DNA of 64,000 bases, from contig NW_027062689.1 of NCBI RefSeq assembly GCF_032884065.1, forward strand, positions 62,001 through 126,000, in the 5' to 3' direction. This document shows positions 47,451-61,041 of the stretch, one piece after another (positions within the stretch are counted from its first letter, which is position 1; every line of letters starts with the position of its first letter). The DNA comes from Artemia franciscana (taxonomy: Eukaryota; Arthropoda; Branchiopoda; Anostraca; Artemiidae). The notes beneath the pieces were generated by a model. That model did not search any database, had not been told where the DNA came from, and was given only the letters and a program-made list of their open reading frames with translations. A program made the position numbers and the translations under genes.

Positions 47451-48305
47451 GATTTGCTTTAATTTTTCTCTTTGCTTTTGCGCAGTAACAAAGCCGCGTT
47501 CTTTTTTAGTACACATCTTTACCATTTGTGACAAAGTACTTTTGAATACTAACCAGCCTAAGTTCCTTTTTAATTGCAGTCTTTTTTCTTTTTTAAATAT
47601 TTGATCACAACCTCTCTTGGTACGTTATTTTTATTAGTATACTGTTTAAACTGTTTACTGTTGAAACTATCTACTTTTGATGTCAATAAATTCAAGTGGA
47701 AATCCTTGCCTTTTATTACCTTAACGATCGGTATATTCGTATTTATAGACCACCTACTGAAACTAACTTGCAACCATTTATTAATTTCCGACACAAAATT
47801 GATTGTGATAAATTGGAGTAGGATGAAATAGATTGATGGAAATGTCTTTATACGAACCAGAAGAAATCTAAAAAGCCAAATTTTTCGTTTTAAAATTCTC
47901 TTTGACGAAAAACTTAGACTAATTAAACTTATATTTAACGTTTCCATAGAAACTGAAATACAATTTCCATGAAAAGGCTTAATTTGAAAATCCCAGTAAA
48001 AAAAAGAGAAAAGAAAAAAGCACAGCGTATTGTGCCCGATCAGGGCAATAAATAGAAGCCTAAATTAATGCCCTAATACTTTTTTGTCATTATTCAAACT
48101 AAAAATATTTAACTTGAAAGAGATCGCTGGGTATGTTTATACTACCGTTCCCCTTAAAAGTAGCAAAATACTGCTCTATATTTTAATTCTCAAAACAATG
48201 TCTTATTTGCAATTTCAAAAGTTTTTTAGTGCGAAAACAGTATTAAGAAAAAGAGAAAGATAAAGACTACAATTTAAATTCTTCTTCTTCTTCTCCAAAC
48301 TGTCT
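47451..48305. other. Region downstream of troponin C, unknown minus-strand frame
   Basis: Just past the troponin C stop on the minus strand, so it probably includes its 3' UTR. A minus-strand frame of 125 codons (47947-47570) contains SFSRWSINTNIPIVKVIKG and ends in KKKKDCN. No family is recognised; it may be a transposon fragment or chance. Confidence 0.3.
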
Positions 48306-48334
48306 TTATTCTCCAGTCATCATTTCCATGAATT
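48306..48334 (-). CDS. Troponin C, last coding exon
   Basis: On the minus strand, a pyrimidine-rich acceptor ending TTTTTTCAG precedes AATTCATGG. Joined to the G left by the previous exon, it reads E-F-M-E-M-M-T-G-E then TAA (48308-48306). EFMEMMTGE is the conserved end of arthropod troponin C. The exon completes EF-hand IV: its Glu is position 12 of the loop and ligates calcium. The stop overlaps an AATAAA hexamer (48311-48306) that is probably too close to serve as the poly(A) signal. Confidence 0.88.
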
Positions 48335-48764
48335 CTGAAAAAAGTACAAGCATTAAAATCTTGACTTGGTGCTACCACGAAAGACAAATTCTTTTGCTTT
48401 TTGCTATAAACAAACCAACATTAAAGCAGCTTGGAAATATATAAGACAGAAAAAGATATTGAAACTATTAGCTGAAATCGGGAAGCATAAAATAGCTATC
48501 TAAGAAACATACATTAATTCCTTTCACCAAATTGTATGAAAAATTGGTGTACAATGAAGTCTTGTAACAAAATTTACATTAGTTATTATTTTGTCTTTAT
48601 AGTCAGATTTGCGTTACCATCCTCATGATTTCGATGGAATACTACTCTTTTAGTCAATAATTAGTCTAATTGTGTAAACAGTCAGCTCAAAGACATGGAA
48701 AAGCTCCAAAGTTACATCAATGCTTCGCAAATTAAATAAAAAAAAACTAGTATTTTTTAACTGA

Positions 48765-49185
48765 AAGTAAGGAGCAACATTAAAACTTAAAACGAACAGA
48801 AATTACTCCGTGTATGAAAGGGGCTGTTCCCTTCTCAACGCCCTGCTCTATACGCTAAAGTTTGACTCTTTCTCTCAATTCTACTTTATTAAGCAGTAAA
48901 AAACTCTTCTCTGATACGCTGGATGCGATGGTGTTATTTTCGCTAAGATTCTATGACTTTTAGGGGGTGTTTCTCCCTATTTTCCAAAATAAGGCAAATT
49001 TTCTCAGGCTCTTACCTTTTGATGACAAAAACTAAATTTTGTGAAACTTATATATTTAAAATCAGCATGAAAATCCAATTCTTTTGATGTATTTTTTTTT
49101 GTATCAAAATTCCGTTTTTAGAGTTTTGTTTACTATTGAGCCGGGTCACTCCTTACTACAGTTCGTTAGCACGGACTGTTTGATT
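48765..49185 (+). mobile_element. Near-complete foldback-family element in a troponin C intron
   Basis: The left end has GTAAGGAGCAAC (48767-48778). The right end has the inverse GTCACTCCTTAC (49145-49156), then a hairpin at 49158-49179 with one mismatch, then TTTGAT. About 420 bp with only one foldback arm (CGCCCTGCTCTATACGCTAA). It is a medium-size form between the 265 bp and 1.5 kb versions. It lies in the intron before the last troponin C exon. Confidence 0.7.
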
Positions 49186-50862
49186 AAGAAACGTCAATGA
49201 CCTTGTTTTTGTCTTGAACAAATATACTTTGTCTTGAGCAAACTTGTCCTGAAACAACAACAGTATTAAGAAGGGAATGTCAGTACAGTAAGAGTATATT
49301 TTATTATTACAATTCAAAAATGCGTTTATATTTAGGCTACTAAGCCCTTGGAGTTCTTTCTGAAGAATTAAGCTTAATAAAGCAAGTATATATGGTTTAC
49401 AGCTCTCACATAGTTGCACTTGTCATTTTTCTGCAGAGTTCGGGGTCTCAATTAAAAAGCAGAACAATTCTAAAGAAAATTTTTAATTTACATTATCAAA
49501 TCCAATTTTGGTTCACTTCGAGAAATTGCTGGAAAAACCTCTTAATGAGAGTTTTACACACAGCGCATCACTGAATCACTCAATCAGAGACATCATTTTC
49601 TTATGCTCTGCTAATACAACAGCTTTTTAGCAACTTCGTTGCTTAATCACAGTAAAAGCAATATATAGTAGCGAAAAGTCCTATATTCTAAATTGAACAT
49701 TTTTGACACAGATATAAAACCACAAAAGTTTCATGACCCAGCGTTTGGGCACGCCTTCACACCCTATTGCTCTGACGGTCTATCAACTTATCTAATAATA
49801 TTTGGCGAAACATTTTACGACTATATATCACCTTTTCTATGTTGCTTAATTTACCTTCTCTTTTATTCGTAAAACCACAGACGAAAAGCAGTTTTTGGTT
49901 TTAACTATAGGGCACAGGGCTTTATTATGACGAAACCAATTCAATACCTCATATAACAAACCTATAAAATGCATTAGGCGAAGAAACTTAGTAAAATGCA
50001 TTACTGTATGCGCACTAAATATATTAAATAAGTTGTGCTGCCTACACAAGTGTCTGATAGTAAACCATAGTTATGAGAAAAAAAAATTAAATGAACAAAG
50101 ATTGCACCAAATATCAATTTGATGATAACCAGGCAGTCAAACCTTCAGGAAAATTTTATTTCTCATGCGAATTTATCTGATGAATATTTCGATAGGAATG
50201 TCTCGTCATGAAAAATATAGGAAAAGGATATACAATTCCATATTTGAATCTTGGTCCTTATCAACAATTCTATAGGATACTCTTGACGTCAGAATTCATC
50301 AAAAGAAAACTATCACAAGAAAAAAAAAATTAGCTCATCAGTTAAATATACATATACATCAGAAAAACATGTAGCCAAAAAAGTGTGTATCTAAAATATA
50401 TTTTTGGTGGGGGATGGCTATAAAGAAAAAACTATCTAGTTCCAATTTTACATTGAAACTTGAACATTACAAAAATACAAAGTATGAAACATTTGGCTGG
50501 TGAGATTTTAACATTTTCAGTGTCTAAATGGTAATAGGCTTTTGAAAGAACAAAATAAAATAATTTTCTTTTGGAAGAAGATTAAGAGCTATTCAGTTTT
50601 TGAAACCCTCTCTGTGTGTACTCTGGTTACATATTTTATTTTACTCTCTGATACAAATTTATAACAATCCTGTTTTTTTTCACTGATAATCAATCCCAAT
50701 TTATCAAATAAGAGCTGATCAAAGCTATGGCCTACGAAAGAACAAGCGTGATTAATAGACTTTCTAGTTCAAAAACTAGTCTTTTTTTGAACGTGGGCCA
50801 GGCTTCTGCTTCCAGATAGATTCTCAAAACCCCACTCAGACCCCATCTCCCACAAGGCTTAC
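49186..50862. other. Troponin C intron, no supported gene
   Basis: AT-rich sequence between the last and penultimate coding exons. No repeat family or domain recognised. Confidence 0.4.
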
Positions 50863-50994
50863 CATCAAAATCAACTGTTCCAGAACCATCCGTGTCTATT
50901 TCGTCAATCATCATGTCAAGTTCTTCCTCGGTCAGCTGATCATCGAGTTCATGCAAAATTTCCTTCAAACTGCTGATTGGAATGTACCCATTTC
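50863..50994 (-). CDS. Troponin C, penultimate exon (EF-hands III and IV)
   Basis: A 132 bp exon, phase 1 at both ends. On the minus strand the acceptor CATTTCTAG (AG at 50996-50995) precedes GAAATGGG, and the donor GTAAGC follows GATTTTGATG. It encodes (G)[18 protein letters not shown], then [13 protein letters not shown] and [12 protein letters not shown]. Loop III ([12 protein letters not shown]) has Ser at position 12 and should bind calcium poorly. Loop IV ([12 protein letters not shown]) is canonical; its last Glu comes from the next exon. Troponin C is the calcium sensor of the thin filament in striated muscle. The next exon downstream is at 48334. Confidence 0.93.
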
Positions 50995-51299
50995 CTAGAA
51001 ATGAAATGGCATGATATACGTAAAAGGTCCGAGGGAGCCAACAGTGTTACTGATGCTTAAACTCCACTCCTATTGAGAAATAACTCATATTGAAAACGAC
51101 TTGTGGAATATTTCTTTATCACCTGAAGAAAACCGTCCCAGAGAAACCCTGCACTAAGAATTTCCCTGAGGTGGTATTACTAAATTGCAAACTCAGTCTG
51201 CCACACTCGGAGCTGGGCTGGAAGATACATGCCGTTAGAGTCAAACAGACAATTTTTATCAATACTCAAAAAGTGGCATAGCCGTACATTGTAATATTT

Positions 51300-51640
51300 T
51301 CATAGGCAGCGTAATAGCTCTGCCTAAGTTAAAAGTGGTGTGGGCACAATGTATTATTTACTTTTTTCACAAAAGCACTTCGTATAGAACAAACTGTCGT
51401 AGAAACTTCGGAAGGAGCTTTTTCGATTGGAAATTAAAAGTTTTAGTGCCCTTTCAAAGAGTCAAAAGAGATTGGATGTTAGTCAGTGCACCTCCCGCGC
51501 ACATCAATTCCTCAAATTTAACCAATCAAAGTTTTGAAATTATCATTTCGTTCAACATAGTTGAAAGGTCCAGTAACTCTGGATATACCAACCCCCTCCT
51601 CACCAATCCCTCGGTGGAAGGTACATAAACTATACAATTT
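51300..51640 (+). repeat. R2 family copy
   Basis: AATAGCTCTGCCTAAGTTAA, CTTCGTATAGAACAAACTGT, AACTTCGGAAGGAGC and CAACATAGTTGAAAGGTCCA in family order, within the large troponin C intron. Confidence 0.6.
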
Positions 51641-51689
51641 ACCCAGTTTACATATAGTATTTTTTATTGAGAAAGGTGGACATGTTCGA

Positions 51690-54440
51690 CCAATAGTGTT
51701 CAAAAAGATGAAGAGCATCCAGGTACACTTTTCAAGGGATATTGAGGGGAGTATTGAACCAATTGAAACAACTTTATGTGCATATTAGTTGTCGAAAGGG
51801 TGTAATTCAGGAATGACTCTGTTAATTTGGAACTTTCAGGTAATGATAAGGGAGATAATCAATTGAACAAAACGGAAATATTTACACGTTACTATTACTA
51901 CTACTACTACTAATAATACTACTACTGGTAATGCTACTACTACCACTACTTTTACTATTATGGTTTTTATCACTATAGCTACTACTTATGTAGCGAGTAC
52001 TACCGAGGCTGAGAGAATTGAATTAAAAATTTGTGGAAACGTTGAGGGGAAAGTTGAACCGAATCAAAGTATACTATATGCATATAGATTGTCAAAATGG
52101 TGTATCAGTAATACTTTTGGAAAGGCTTACGGTATTAATCTGAAACTTCAGGGTGGGGGGGATGTACAGATGATCGAATGGCAAGTTGTGCGTACTACTT
52201 CTACTATTATTACTGCTGCTACAAGTGTTGTTACTACTACTAATACAACACCTACTGATTGTCAAAAGGGTGTATCTCAGGAATGGAGTAGTTAATTAAG
52301 TTGAAACTTTCACAAAATGCTTAAAATGGCCATTCATCGACCAAAAGGCAATACATGCATGCTACTACTAATACTACTACCACTAGTACGGATACTATTA
52401 CTACAACTACTACTTCTATGCAAGTTGTCATGCAGGTAATCAAAAGGGTTTGTCAGCAATATCTTTGGAACAACCTGGTGTGTGAAACTGAAACTTGCAG
52501 GGCTTGTCGTTGGGGATTTTGAAATGACCAAACGGCAATTTTCGCATCAAATTACTACTACTATTACTACCACCACTGTTACTACTACAATTGCTACAAA
52601 TATTACTACTTCTAAGAGCATTAAGATGAAATTTTGAGGTACATTTAGGGGGGAAGAGTAAATTAAACGGAAAAAACTATATGCATGTGAATTTTCTAAG
52701 ATCTATACAAGTAATACCATAGGCAGCACAGCTTTATCATGAAAACTTTTGAAGGAGCTCATTCGATAGGATATTAGGAAATCTACTGCCTTTTTAAGGT
52801 CACAACTGATTGGACGGAATGCACTCCCCTCCCAAGCGCATAAATTCTCTAAACATATCAAACAAAATTTTGAGATAACCATTTTGTTGAACATAGTTGA
52901 AAAGTACTGTAATTGTGTCTCTGGTAACGTTGAGGATTTCAACACCCACCCCTCTCAGAGCAAGGGCTATCAGTTTTATTTATCGTTAGTCAGTTTTATT
53001 TATCAATAATATTAGTTATTGGGAAAGAGTGCATGTTTGACCTTATGTTTTTAAAAAGACCACATACATTCAAGTGTCAAGAATGACTAAGGGTATAAAA
53101 TTGGAATTGTAAGGGAAGGATGAGGGTTATGATCGATTGACCAAGAATATGTTTAGGGGGATATTAAACTAAGGAAAAGGCACTATGTGTATGTTGCCAC
53201 TCTTATTACGACTGACACATATACTATTTCGAATGAGGTTAAAGCTATTAAGTTGAAACTTTTGGGGAACATTTAGGGTGGTGTTAAAGTAAGTCAAAAT
53301 ACACTGTGTGCGCTCAGATTGTCAAAGAAAGCATGAACAATTTTTCGGGAATAGCTTAGAGCAATAAGTTGAAACTTTCAGGGTGCAGTGAGAGAAACTT
53401 TGAACTAACCAAAAGGCACTTTCAGGGGGTATTTAAGAGGGGGATAGTAGTAGTAGTAGTAGTAGTAGTAGTTGTAGCAGTGGTAGTAGTAGTTGACGTA
53501 TAAATAATATTGGTAGTAGTCTTTGGTCTTTTTGGTGTTCCAAAAGACTAATTGAATTCAAGTGTCAAGAAAGACTGAGGGTATTTACTTGGAACTTTAA
53601 GGGATTGATGAAAGGGAGAGTCAATTGACCAAGGACATGTTTAGGGGGTGTTGAACTAATCAAACAGCACTCTGTGCATACTGCTACTGCTACTACTGCT
53701 GCTACTTTTACTGTTTATTCTACGAATACTAATACTGAGGTTGAAGGTAGGAACTTAAAACTTTGAGAGATTGCTTAGGGGGATGTTAAATTAAATATGA
53801 AATAACTCTCTACAAAAAGGTTATCAAAATGGCGTATCAGCAGTATCTCGGGAGTGGTCTAGAGCATCAGGATGAAACTTACTAAACATGTTAAGGGAGA
53901 TGTTGAACTAGGCAAAATGCAATATGTACGTACTACTTTAACTGCAAACACTCTTACTGCTACTGCTAATAAAACTTCTACTGCGACTGCTTCTATTACT
54001 GCGACTTCTTTTACTACAACAACTACTACAACGACTAGTGCTAGTGCTACTGAAGTCAAGGGTATTACAGTGAAACTTTCAGAAAATGCTGGAGAGGATA
54101 CTGAACCAAACTATAACACGCTATATTAATGCAGGCATTTGAAATACTATGTCTCAGAAACATCCTAGAGTCTTAAATTGAAGCTTTCAGTGTATGTTAA
54201 GGGGAATATTGAACCGATCAGAAGCTGCTGTATGCATACTACCCCTACTACTTTTACTACTACTAATACCACTATAAAGGTTAAGGATCCTTAAATTAAA
54301 CTGAAACATGCTCTATGTATGCAGGCTGACGAATGGCCGTATCAGTAGTACATAAAGAACAGCTTAGAGCATTAGGACTAGGACAAAATTTTCAGAGCTT
54401 GCTGAAGGTTATGTTGAGCTAATAAAAATACACTATCTAA
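51690..54440. repeat. CTA-rich degenerate tandem array
   Basis: About 2.7 kb of diverged units with a common order: a CTA/ACT trinucleotide tract, AAG(A/C)ATTAAGTTGAAACTTT, CAGGG..GTTAAGGGGGATGT, TGAAC(T/C)AA..AAAAGGCA, CTATGTGCATA and TTGTCAAAATGGTGTATCAG. Examples near 52010, 52285, 53250, 53365, 54065 and 54178. One unit carries GTA instead (53440-53500). An R2 piece interrupts at 52725-52960. Thr- and Val-rich frames are artefacts of the trinucleotides. Confidence 0.6.
52725..52960 (+). repeat. R2 family fragment
   Basis: GCAGCACAGCTTTATC, AACTTTTGAAGGAGCTCATT and TGTTGAACATAGTTGAAAAG in R2 order, inserted between CTA-array units. Confidence 0.5.
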
Positions 54441-54549
54441 ATACTACTTCCAAGACATTGCAGATACATCGTTTTGAAAACTTGGCACCACATAATGTCT
54501 TTTGATTCACTTAGGAATCTGTTTTTTTTTTCAGGTCGTACGCTTGTAA

Positions 54550-55560
<1,011 letters not shown>

Positions 55561-55589
55561 AGTTTTAAATTTCGCATTTTAATCTAAGT

Positions 55590-55736
<147 letters not shown>

Positions 55737-55929
55737 GTATTGTAGAGAAGACGATCCTTGGACATAGGGCTGGAAAATTTACTGAAATAAATTCCACTGT
55801 CTTGAGAAAATTTCCCTCTTGTTTTCAAGTTGTATTTGTTTGTTATCGAAAGGCAGTCTTCATCGCTATTCACGTCTAGCTTATGGGGTGGAGTTTATGT
55901 AAAAAACATGCTAATATTATTAGTCAACG

Positions 55930-57705
55930 AAAATTCTTAGAATCCAGCAGAAATGAAAATCTTATTCCAAAGTCTTTATGATATAAATTGCATTCTATAT
56001 TATTAAGGACAAAAAACAAAAAAGACACATTATTTCTTCAGAAAGAAAATCACTTGAAATTTGTGTGTGTGAAAACCTGAAAACCGTTGATTTTTCTCAA
56101 GTTGTTAAATAAGAAAAGAAATTGTTTAGGTTGTCAAAGGAACGACTTTATAAAAAAACATTGGAAAGATTGAGAGATGAATCTTCAATGAAAAACCATG
56201 TTTATTTTCCGAGATTCACTCCTGGACCTGCAATTGTTAACATTTCTTCTAGAACGTTTGAGCCCCGGGTAATCGAAACACTGGAAAAGGATTCTAAAAA
56301 TATCTTTTCTACCGAAACAGCTGTCCCGTGACAGCTAAGTTTCCTGTCTAAAGTCTGTTTTGCATAAATACAACCCATCTGTTTCTAACACTGATAAAGT
56401 TAGGTCTTATCTCATAAATACTCTTTAAAACAGCCAAAAAAAGGTTAAGCCTCCTACCACTTTCACACCAGAAAATATACACCAGTTGGCAAATAATATT
56501 GTAAATGAATTAAATCAGCTAAAACAGAATTGTAAAATTACGCCACAATTATACACTAAATTTTTCCTCCCTGGTAGTTTCGGTCCAAAATTCTACGGTT
56601 TACCAAAAAAATATAAGCAAGGTATTCCCTTAGCACCTATTGTATTATGTACTAAATCCCCCTCTTCCAATATTGAAAAATGGCTTGGCACTGCTTTCAA
56701 ACCTTTTCTGTATTCCCAATATTCCTTCATTAGTAATTCGGCAGATTTAGTAAAATAAAAACTCAATAACACAAGCATTTCAGATAAAACCACAGTTAGT
56801 AGTTTTGACATTGTTTCCAAGTATATGAATATAGATGTGGCTATTTCTGAGTAACTATTGAAAACAAAATAGAAGAAAATTATCATTTAATCGAATATTC
56901 GGCGAAAGGAATTGATCCTGAAGTTTTAATGACCCTAGTTAAAATTCGTAATAAATTTTAAATGTATTTTCAGTTTCTTATTTTCAGTTTTGCGTTTGTT
57001 TTCTAAAGATAGTAAAATCTAGTTTATCAGTATTACAAATACTTAACACATCTAAAAACGGTAGTTTATTTTCAATTTCTTGGGTAAACTGCAAATTTCT
57101 ATCACAATTATTAATATGATCTAAGATACCCCGAAGTTTCAATTTCTGCAAAACATCCAACGCGAAATATATCTTTATTTTAATTCAAATTACCCCTCCC
57201 CCCTCCACAAGTTAAAAGAGCAGTTGTAACTTCTCTCATAGATCGCGCCCTGAACATTTGCTTCGTTTCGCACATAAAAAGAATAAGTAAATTTTATCAG
57301 AGATATTCTTTTTGGTAACATATACCCCATTCCTTTTGTCAATAATACAAGCTAACCGTAGACTAAAAAGACATTACCGTAAAATTAAAGATATTTCACA
57401 ATGTAAGGCTCATGATATGCCTTCAAATATAATCTATCCTCCGTACATCTTAAAAATCACAACAAAATCTAAAAATGTTTCAAAAAAATGTAGTTTTCAC
57501 TAATAATTTTAATATCTCAAATTTCTTAAACTCCAGCAAAGATAAAACCCCAGCTTCTTGCCAAAGAGTGGCTTTTAAAATACCAAGCGATTGTGGAAAT
57601 TATGTTTGCAGAACTCTTCAGAATCCATTCTTGCAAATTTTAGTTATTTGCATGAGTCTGGTCATAGCTACGTGTAAAACAAGGGCTCCAATGGACAAAA
57701 AGTAA
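55930..57705 (+). pseudogene. Penelope-like element with GIY-YIG part, rearranged
   Basis: The N-terminal region (about 55930-56330) has SRNENLIPKSL, RLSKERLYKKTLERLRDES and VNISSRTFEPRVIETLEKDS. The RT fingers (56486-56758) have KFYGLPKKYKQGIPLAPIV and SNIEKWLGTAFKP, the GLPK.HK..PLRPI motif of Penelope. Motif A follows as SSFDIVSKYMNI (about 56796-56831). The next conserved block, LRGILDHINNCDRNL and ENKLPFLDVLSI, is on the minus strand at about 57135-56990, so it is inverted. Motifs B and C are missing. The C-terminal linker and start of GIY-YIG (QRVAFKIPSDCGNYVCRTLQ, near 57568) are back on plus. This is a dead canonical Penelope, a different branch from the one at 16792-18620. Confidence 0.7.
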
Positions 57706-59033
57706 GGGAGGGAGGGGTACTATTTTAAGTTTTTGTAATGGATATACAATGAAATCCTTTTCAAAACCTATGGGGAAAATTTTGTTCTATTTTTGATTTT
57801 CAATGAGCATTTTCAGAAAAAAGGTATTTTCTAAATCTAGGGTGGGCGACACATATAGAGGGTAAAGTTGTAACTCTTCTGGGTCATCAATGGCGATTAC
57901 GAGAGTGAGGTGTACTTGCCCCTAGATCCTTTTGTCTTCCCCTCCACTCTAATTTGAAAAATAAATTATTTTAATATTTTTTCATTGACCTTTTCATCTG
58001 CCTTTTGTTTCTGTTTTCATTGAAAGAACTGAAAGGAAAAAATTACCATGCTTATGATCTGAGATATACATTTTACCTGTCCCAAGCTTTCTTTAATTAA
58101 TTCCACTCCCACTCCCTTCTTTATTTTTTTACCGTTGTTGTGTATTTATGTCTCTTCCACTATAGAAAATTCAATGTACTTGGATCTTTATTTTCTTTTA
58201 ATTTTAAAAACATTTTGTGCCTTGAAGTAACAAAAAATATACCCAAATATAGTCGATCGTATTTTTTCTGAAATGAAGCAATTATGTTAGAGAATTTAAA
58301 CCGAGTTTGTCACCATTCGGGTTTCTACAGCTCCTGTGTTAAGTAGGATCATCCCAAGCAAATAATCGATTTGTCTAGCTAATTCATATGTTTATACGCT
58401 GAAAGATTTCCCTATCATAAGCACTTAGTTTTAAATTTATCATTTGGCTTGATTTGATCTTGTCAAATTAATGAGTAGACAAAGGGTGCCGACGTTCTCC
58501 TTTTCGGTGAAAATATTATTTTTTTACATTCAACTCGCTAAACCTCTTACAAGCACCAACTTCACTAAAGAATGAGAAAGGGTCCCATTTTTTATTTCTA
58601 AATTGGTAAAGATTTGTCCATTTCTTGCGGAACGTTTTTGAAATTTTGAGAAAGCGAGACAGCAATTTTATCTTTTTTGACAACAGCGGCTTGGAATGAG
58701 CACTTTTTCCTTTTTTTCTGTTTCATTTTGTTTCTAAGGGCCCAAATATTTTTAATTTCGGGTATTTCAGAGCATATTCATAAACATATTCTTCCTTTAG
58801 AGTAAAAGTTTACAGTATATTGCTAAACCTGTTACTATCACCAACGTTTTTATGGGTCGGGCCAGGGGCCCATTCCTCTCCCCTCAATTAAAAAAGGTCA
58901 TGGAATATATACTAAAAAGTGAATAATCTGGAAAACCAATGAAAAACTGATTTCAAGACTGGTTTCATGATTCACTACAATATGTCCGTTTACGACAAAT
59001 ACTCCCTATTTTTTATAATTGGTATGGCTATGC
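57706..59033. other. Troponin C intron, no supported gene
   Basis: AT-rich sequence with no recognised domain or repeat family. Confidence 0.4.
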
Positions 59034-59475
59034 CAGTGGTTCCCAACTGATTTTAGGCCATGCCCACCTAAGCATTTCTCAAATCCTGATGACCCACCAT
59101 GATGCCCCCAAATCTTATGCGTATTCACTTGAAGGAAGCCGAAATCGCCGTGAACTTGGTATATTTTCCGAGCCATCCTCAATTCATACTTCAGACTGAT
59201 TTTCTTTAGTTTAATATAAGTGAAATGTAATTATTATGCTAAATGTTTTCTACATAAAGCACCTTTTATTTAATGCACAACGTCATTACATTACCATCAT
59301 TTCGCTCCTTTAATTCATTTGAATATGACATGATTCAATTGAAAACTGTTTTTTTTTTTTTTTTAATTAGAGGCTGTAGAGTATATCACCCAAAAGATGT
59401 ATGACCTCTAAATCGCCACCCCCCCCCCAAAAAAAAAGAAATATATTGCCATGCCCCACGTTGGGAATGACGAGG
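59034..59475. mobile_element. Probable hAT-type MITE
   Basis: Starts CAGTGGTTCCCAACTG then GGCCATGCCCAC. Near 59449-59471 is CCATGCCCCACGTTGGGAAT, a decayed inverse of that start. CAGTGGTTCCCAAC is a common hAT terminal repeat. About 440 bp, non-coding, with C8 and A runs near the right end. No clean 8 bp target duplication, so the copy is old. It lies immediately downstream of the troponin C exon at 59550 on the gene strand. Confidence 0.45.
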
Positions 59476-59549
59476 ATAAAATATAAAGGTTTCTGACATG
59501 CCGCATCTACCCATACCTGTTTTCAGCCGTCCAAGAAATAACCATTTAC

Positions 59550-59813
59550 CTTCTTTATCGTAAAGTCTAAACGCCTCTTTCAGCTCTTTTTGTAATGCAT
59601 CTATGTCTTCTTCTATTATAAACTTGGCTGCCAGAATTACAAATTCATTGAATTCCAATTGTCCTGATTTGTCAGCGTCTACTTCTTCAATAAGCTCTTC
59701 AAGGACTTTACCATCATAGGCTTGTCCCATTAGTTGAAGAATTGTCCCAACCATGTCACATGGGATGCTGCCCTTTTTGTGACTGTCAAAGCTATCAAAC
59801 GCTTTTTTAAGAA
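59550..59813 (-). CDS. Troponin C, exon with EF-hands I and II
   Basis: A 264 bp exon on the minus strand. The acceptor ATTACTTTTACAG precedes TTCTTAAAA, and the donor GTAAAT follows GATAAAGAAG; it starts and ends in phase 1. It encodes (V)[60 protein letters not shown] and one base of Gly. EF loop I ([12 protein letters not shown]) lacks the position-12 Glu and is inactive. Loop II ([12 protein letters not shown]) is canonical. Sites II and IV active is the arthropod pattern. It splices in phase to 50994. The first exon, normally Met plus about ten residues, was not found to the right and may lie beyond the window. Confidence 0.94.
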
Positions 59814-59959
59814 CTGTAAAAGTAATCAATGCTGGTCATGTTGTGTTATGATAAAATATCAGTTAAAGCACCAAGGACAGTGAAAATCAAATTGGATTGT
59901 CTGATTCGATGAAGCGGAAGCCTGGAAAAATCAGGACTGACTTTTAATTTAAAAAAAAA

Positions 59960-60110
59960 ATTGACCAAATCAAACAATCCGCGGAAACCAGTTATATGTA
60001 AGGAGCAATTCGGTCCAATAGTGACCGGAATCCTAAAAATGAAACAATAGATACATCAAAAGAATTGGCTTTTTATGCTGATTTTGTTTAATTGGTCTAT
60101 TATGCTGATT
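59960..60110 (-). repeat. 3' end of the foldback family, degenerate
   Basis: Minus-strand copy of the family 3' end: AATCAAACAATCCGCGG, GTAAGGAGCAATTCGGTCCA and ATAGTGACCGGAATCCTAAA are complements of the usual terminus. The hairpin is decayed. Confidence 0.55.
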
Positions 60111-60269
60111 CAGCTTAACCCGTCAAAAGCTGAAAGCCTCAGAAAATTTGTCAGATTTTCAAAAAAGGGGGAAAACAACTCCAAAAAGCGGAATGTTATA
60201 TTTTTGGCAGAAGGAAGACTACGGATGTGTGTTAATTTGTTCTTTTTTGTTCCAGGGGTTATCCTATCG

Positions 60270-60500
60270 AGCCAATGGTTCTAGAAGATCTAGTTCTGGA
60301 AGGTCATAATCTCTAGTCCCCATTTTAAGTGACACGAATATTAAACGACACATAGCCCCCCTTCCTAGCCCATTATTAGGCCAAAGACATCTGAAAAAAA
60401 TTTAAGATGGCCATTTAATTCAGCATAGTTGAAAGGTCCAATAGCTATGCTGGGGGTGATGGCATGACCCTCCATAGTCCCTGGGGTAAGGGTTGTAAGT
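60270..60500 (+). repeat. R2 family fragment
   Basis: CAGCATAGTTGAAAGGTCCA followed by ATAGCTATGCTGGGGG and GGGTAAGGGTTGTAAGTTAT, as in other R2 copies. Confidence 0.5.
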
Positions 60501-60694
60501 TATTCAATTTGCCCATACTGTCTGGATTTTTCCAGGGTAATTTTCTAAATGGAGGGGGAAGAATTTTTTACGGGAAAACTCTCCGTGGGAACAATAGTTT
60601 CAGGATGAATTTTCCAGAAAAATCTTACAAGAATAAAATGGGATTTCTGGACACATTTAAAAAAAAGAAATAAAATTTTAAATAGAATAAATTT

Positions 60695-60930
60695 TAATTG
60701 AAAGTAAGGAGCAGCAGCATTAAAGCTTAAACGAACAGAAATTTTGTGCATATGAGGGGTGTCTTTCTTCGACCCTCGCTCTTTACGCTAAAGTTTGACT
60801 TTAATTCCTGATTCTTAAGGAGATACTACTCAAACACAAGGGTCTTTGATTTTGAATGAGAAGTGTTACTAAAGAGTTTTGAGACTTCAGCTTAAAGAGC
60901 GAGGGTTGAAGAAGGGACAGATTGTAAGTG
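60695..60930 (+). repeat. Foldback-family 5' fragment
   Basis: GTAAGGAGCAGC near 60704, CTTAAACGAACAGAAATTTT, TCGACCCTCGCTCTTTACGC, then the return arm CAGCTTAAAGAGCGAGGGTT. The spacer differs from foldback 1, so this is a subtype. No 3' hairpin follows. Confidence 0.6.
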
Positions 60931-61041
60931 TTAAAGTTCTTATCAACGAAAAACTTTAGATTTAGCCGATTAGTTTAGCTTATTTATTTTCACGGTTCAA
61001 CATAGTAACACTGATGAAAATTTGACGTTGCCAAAAAAACA

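Noticed and set aside
53859-54129. Thr/Ala-rich and Val-rich frames of 66-85 codons
   Set aside because: Produced by CTA/ACT trinucleotide tracts; no start context, homologue or splice logic.
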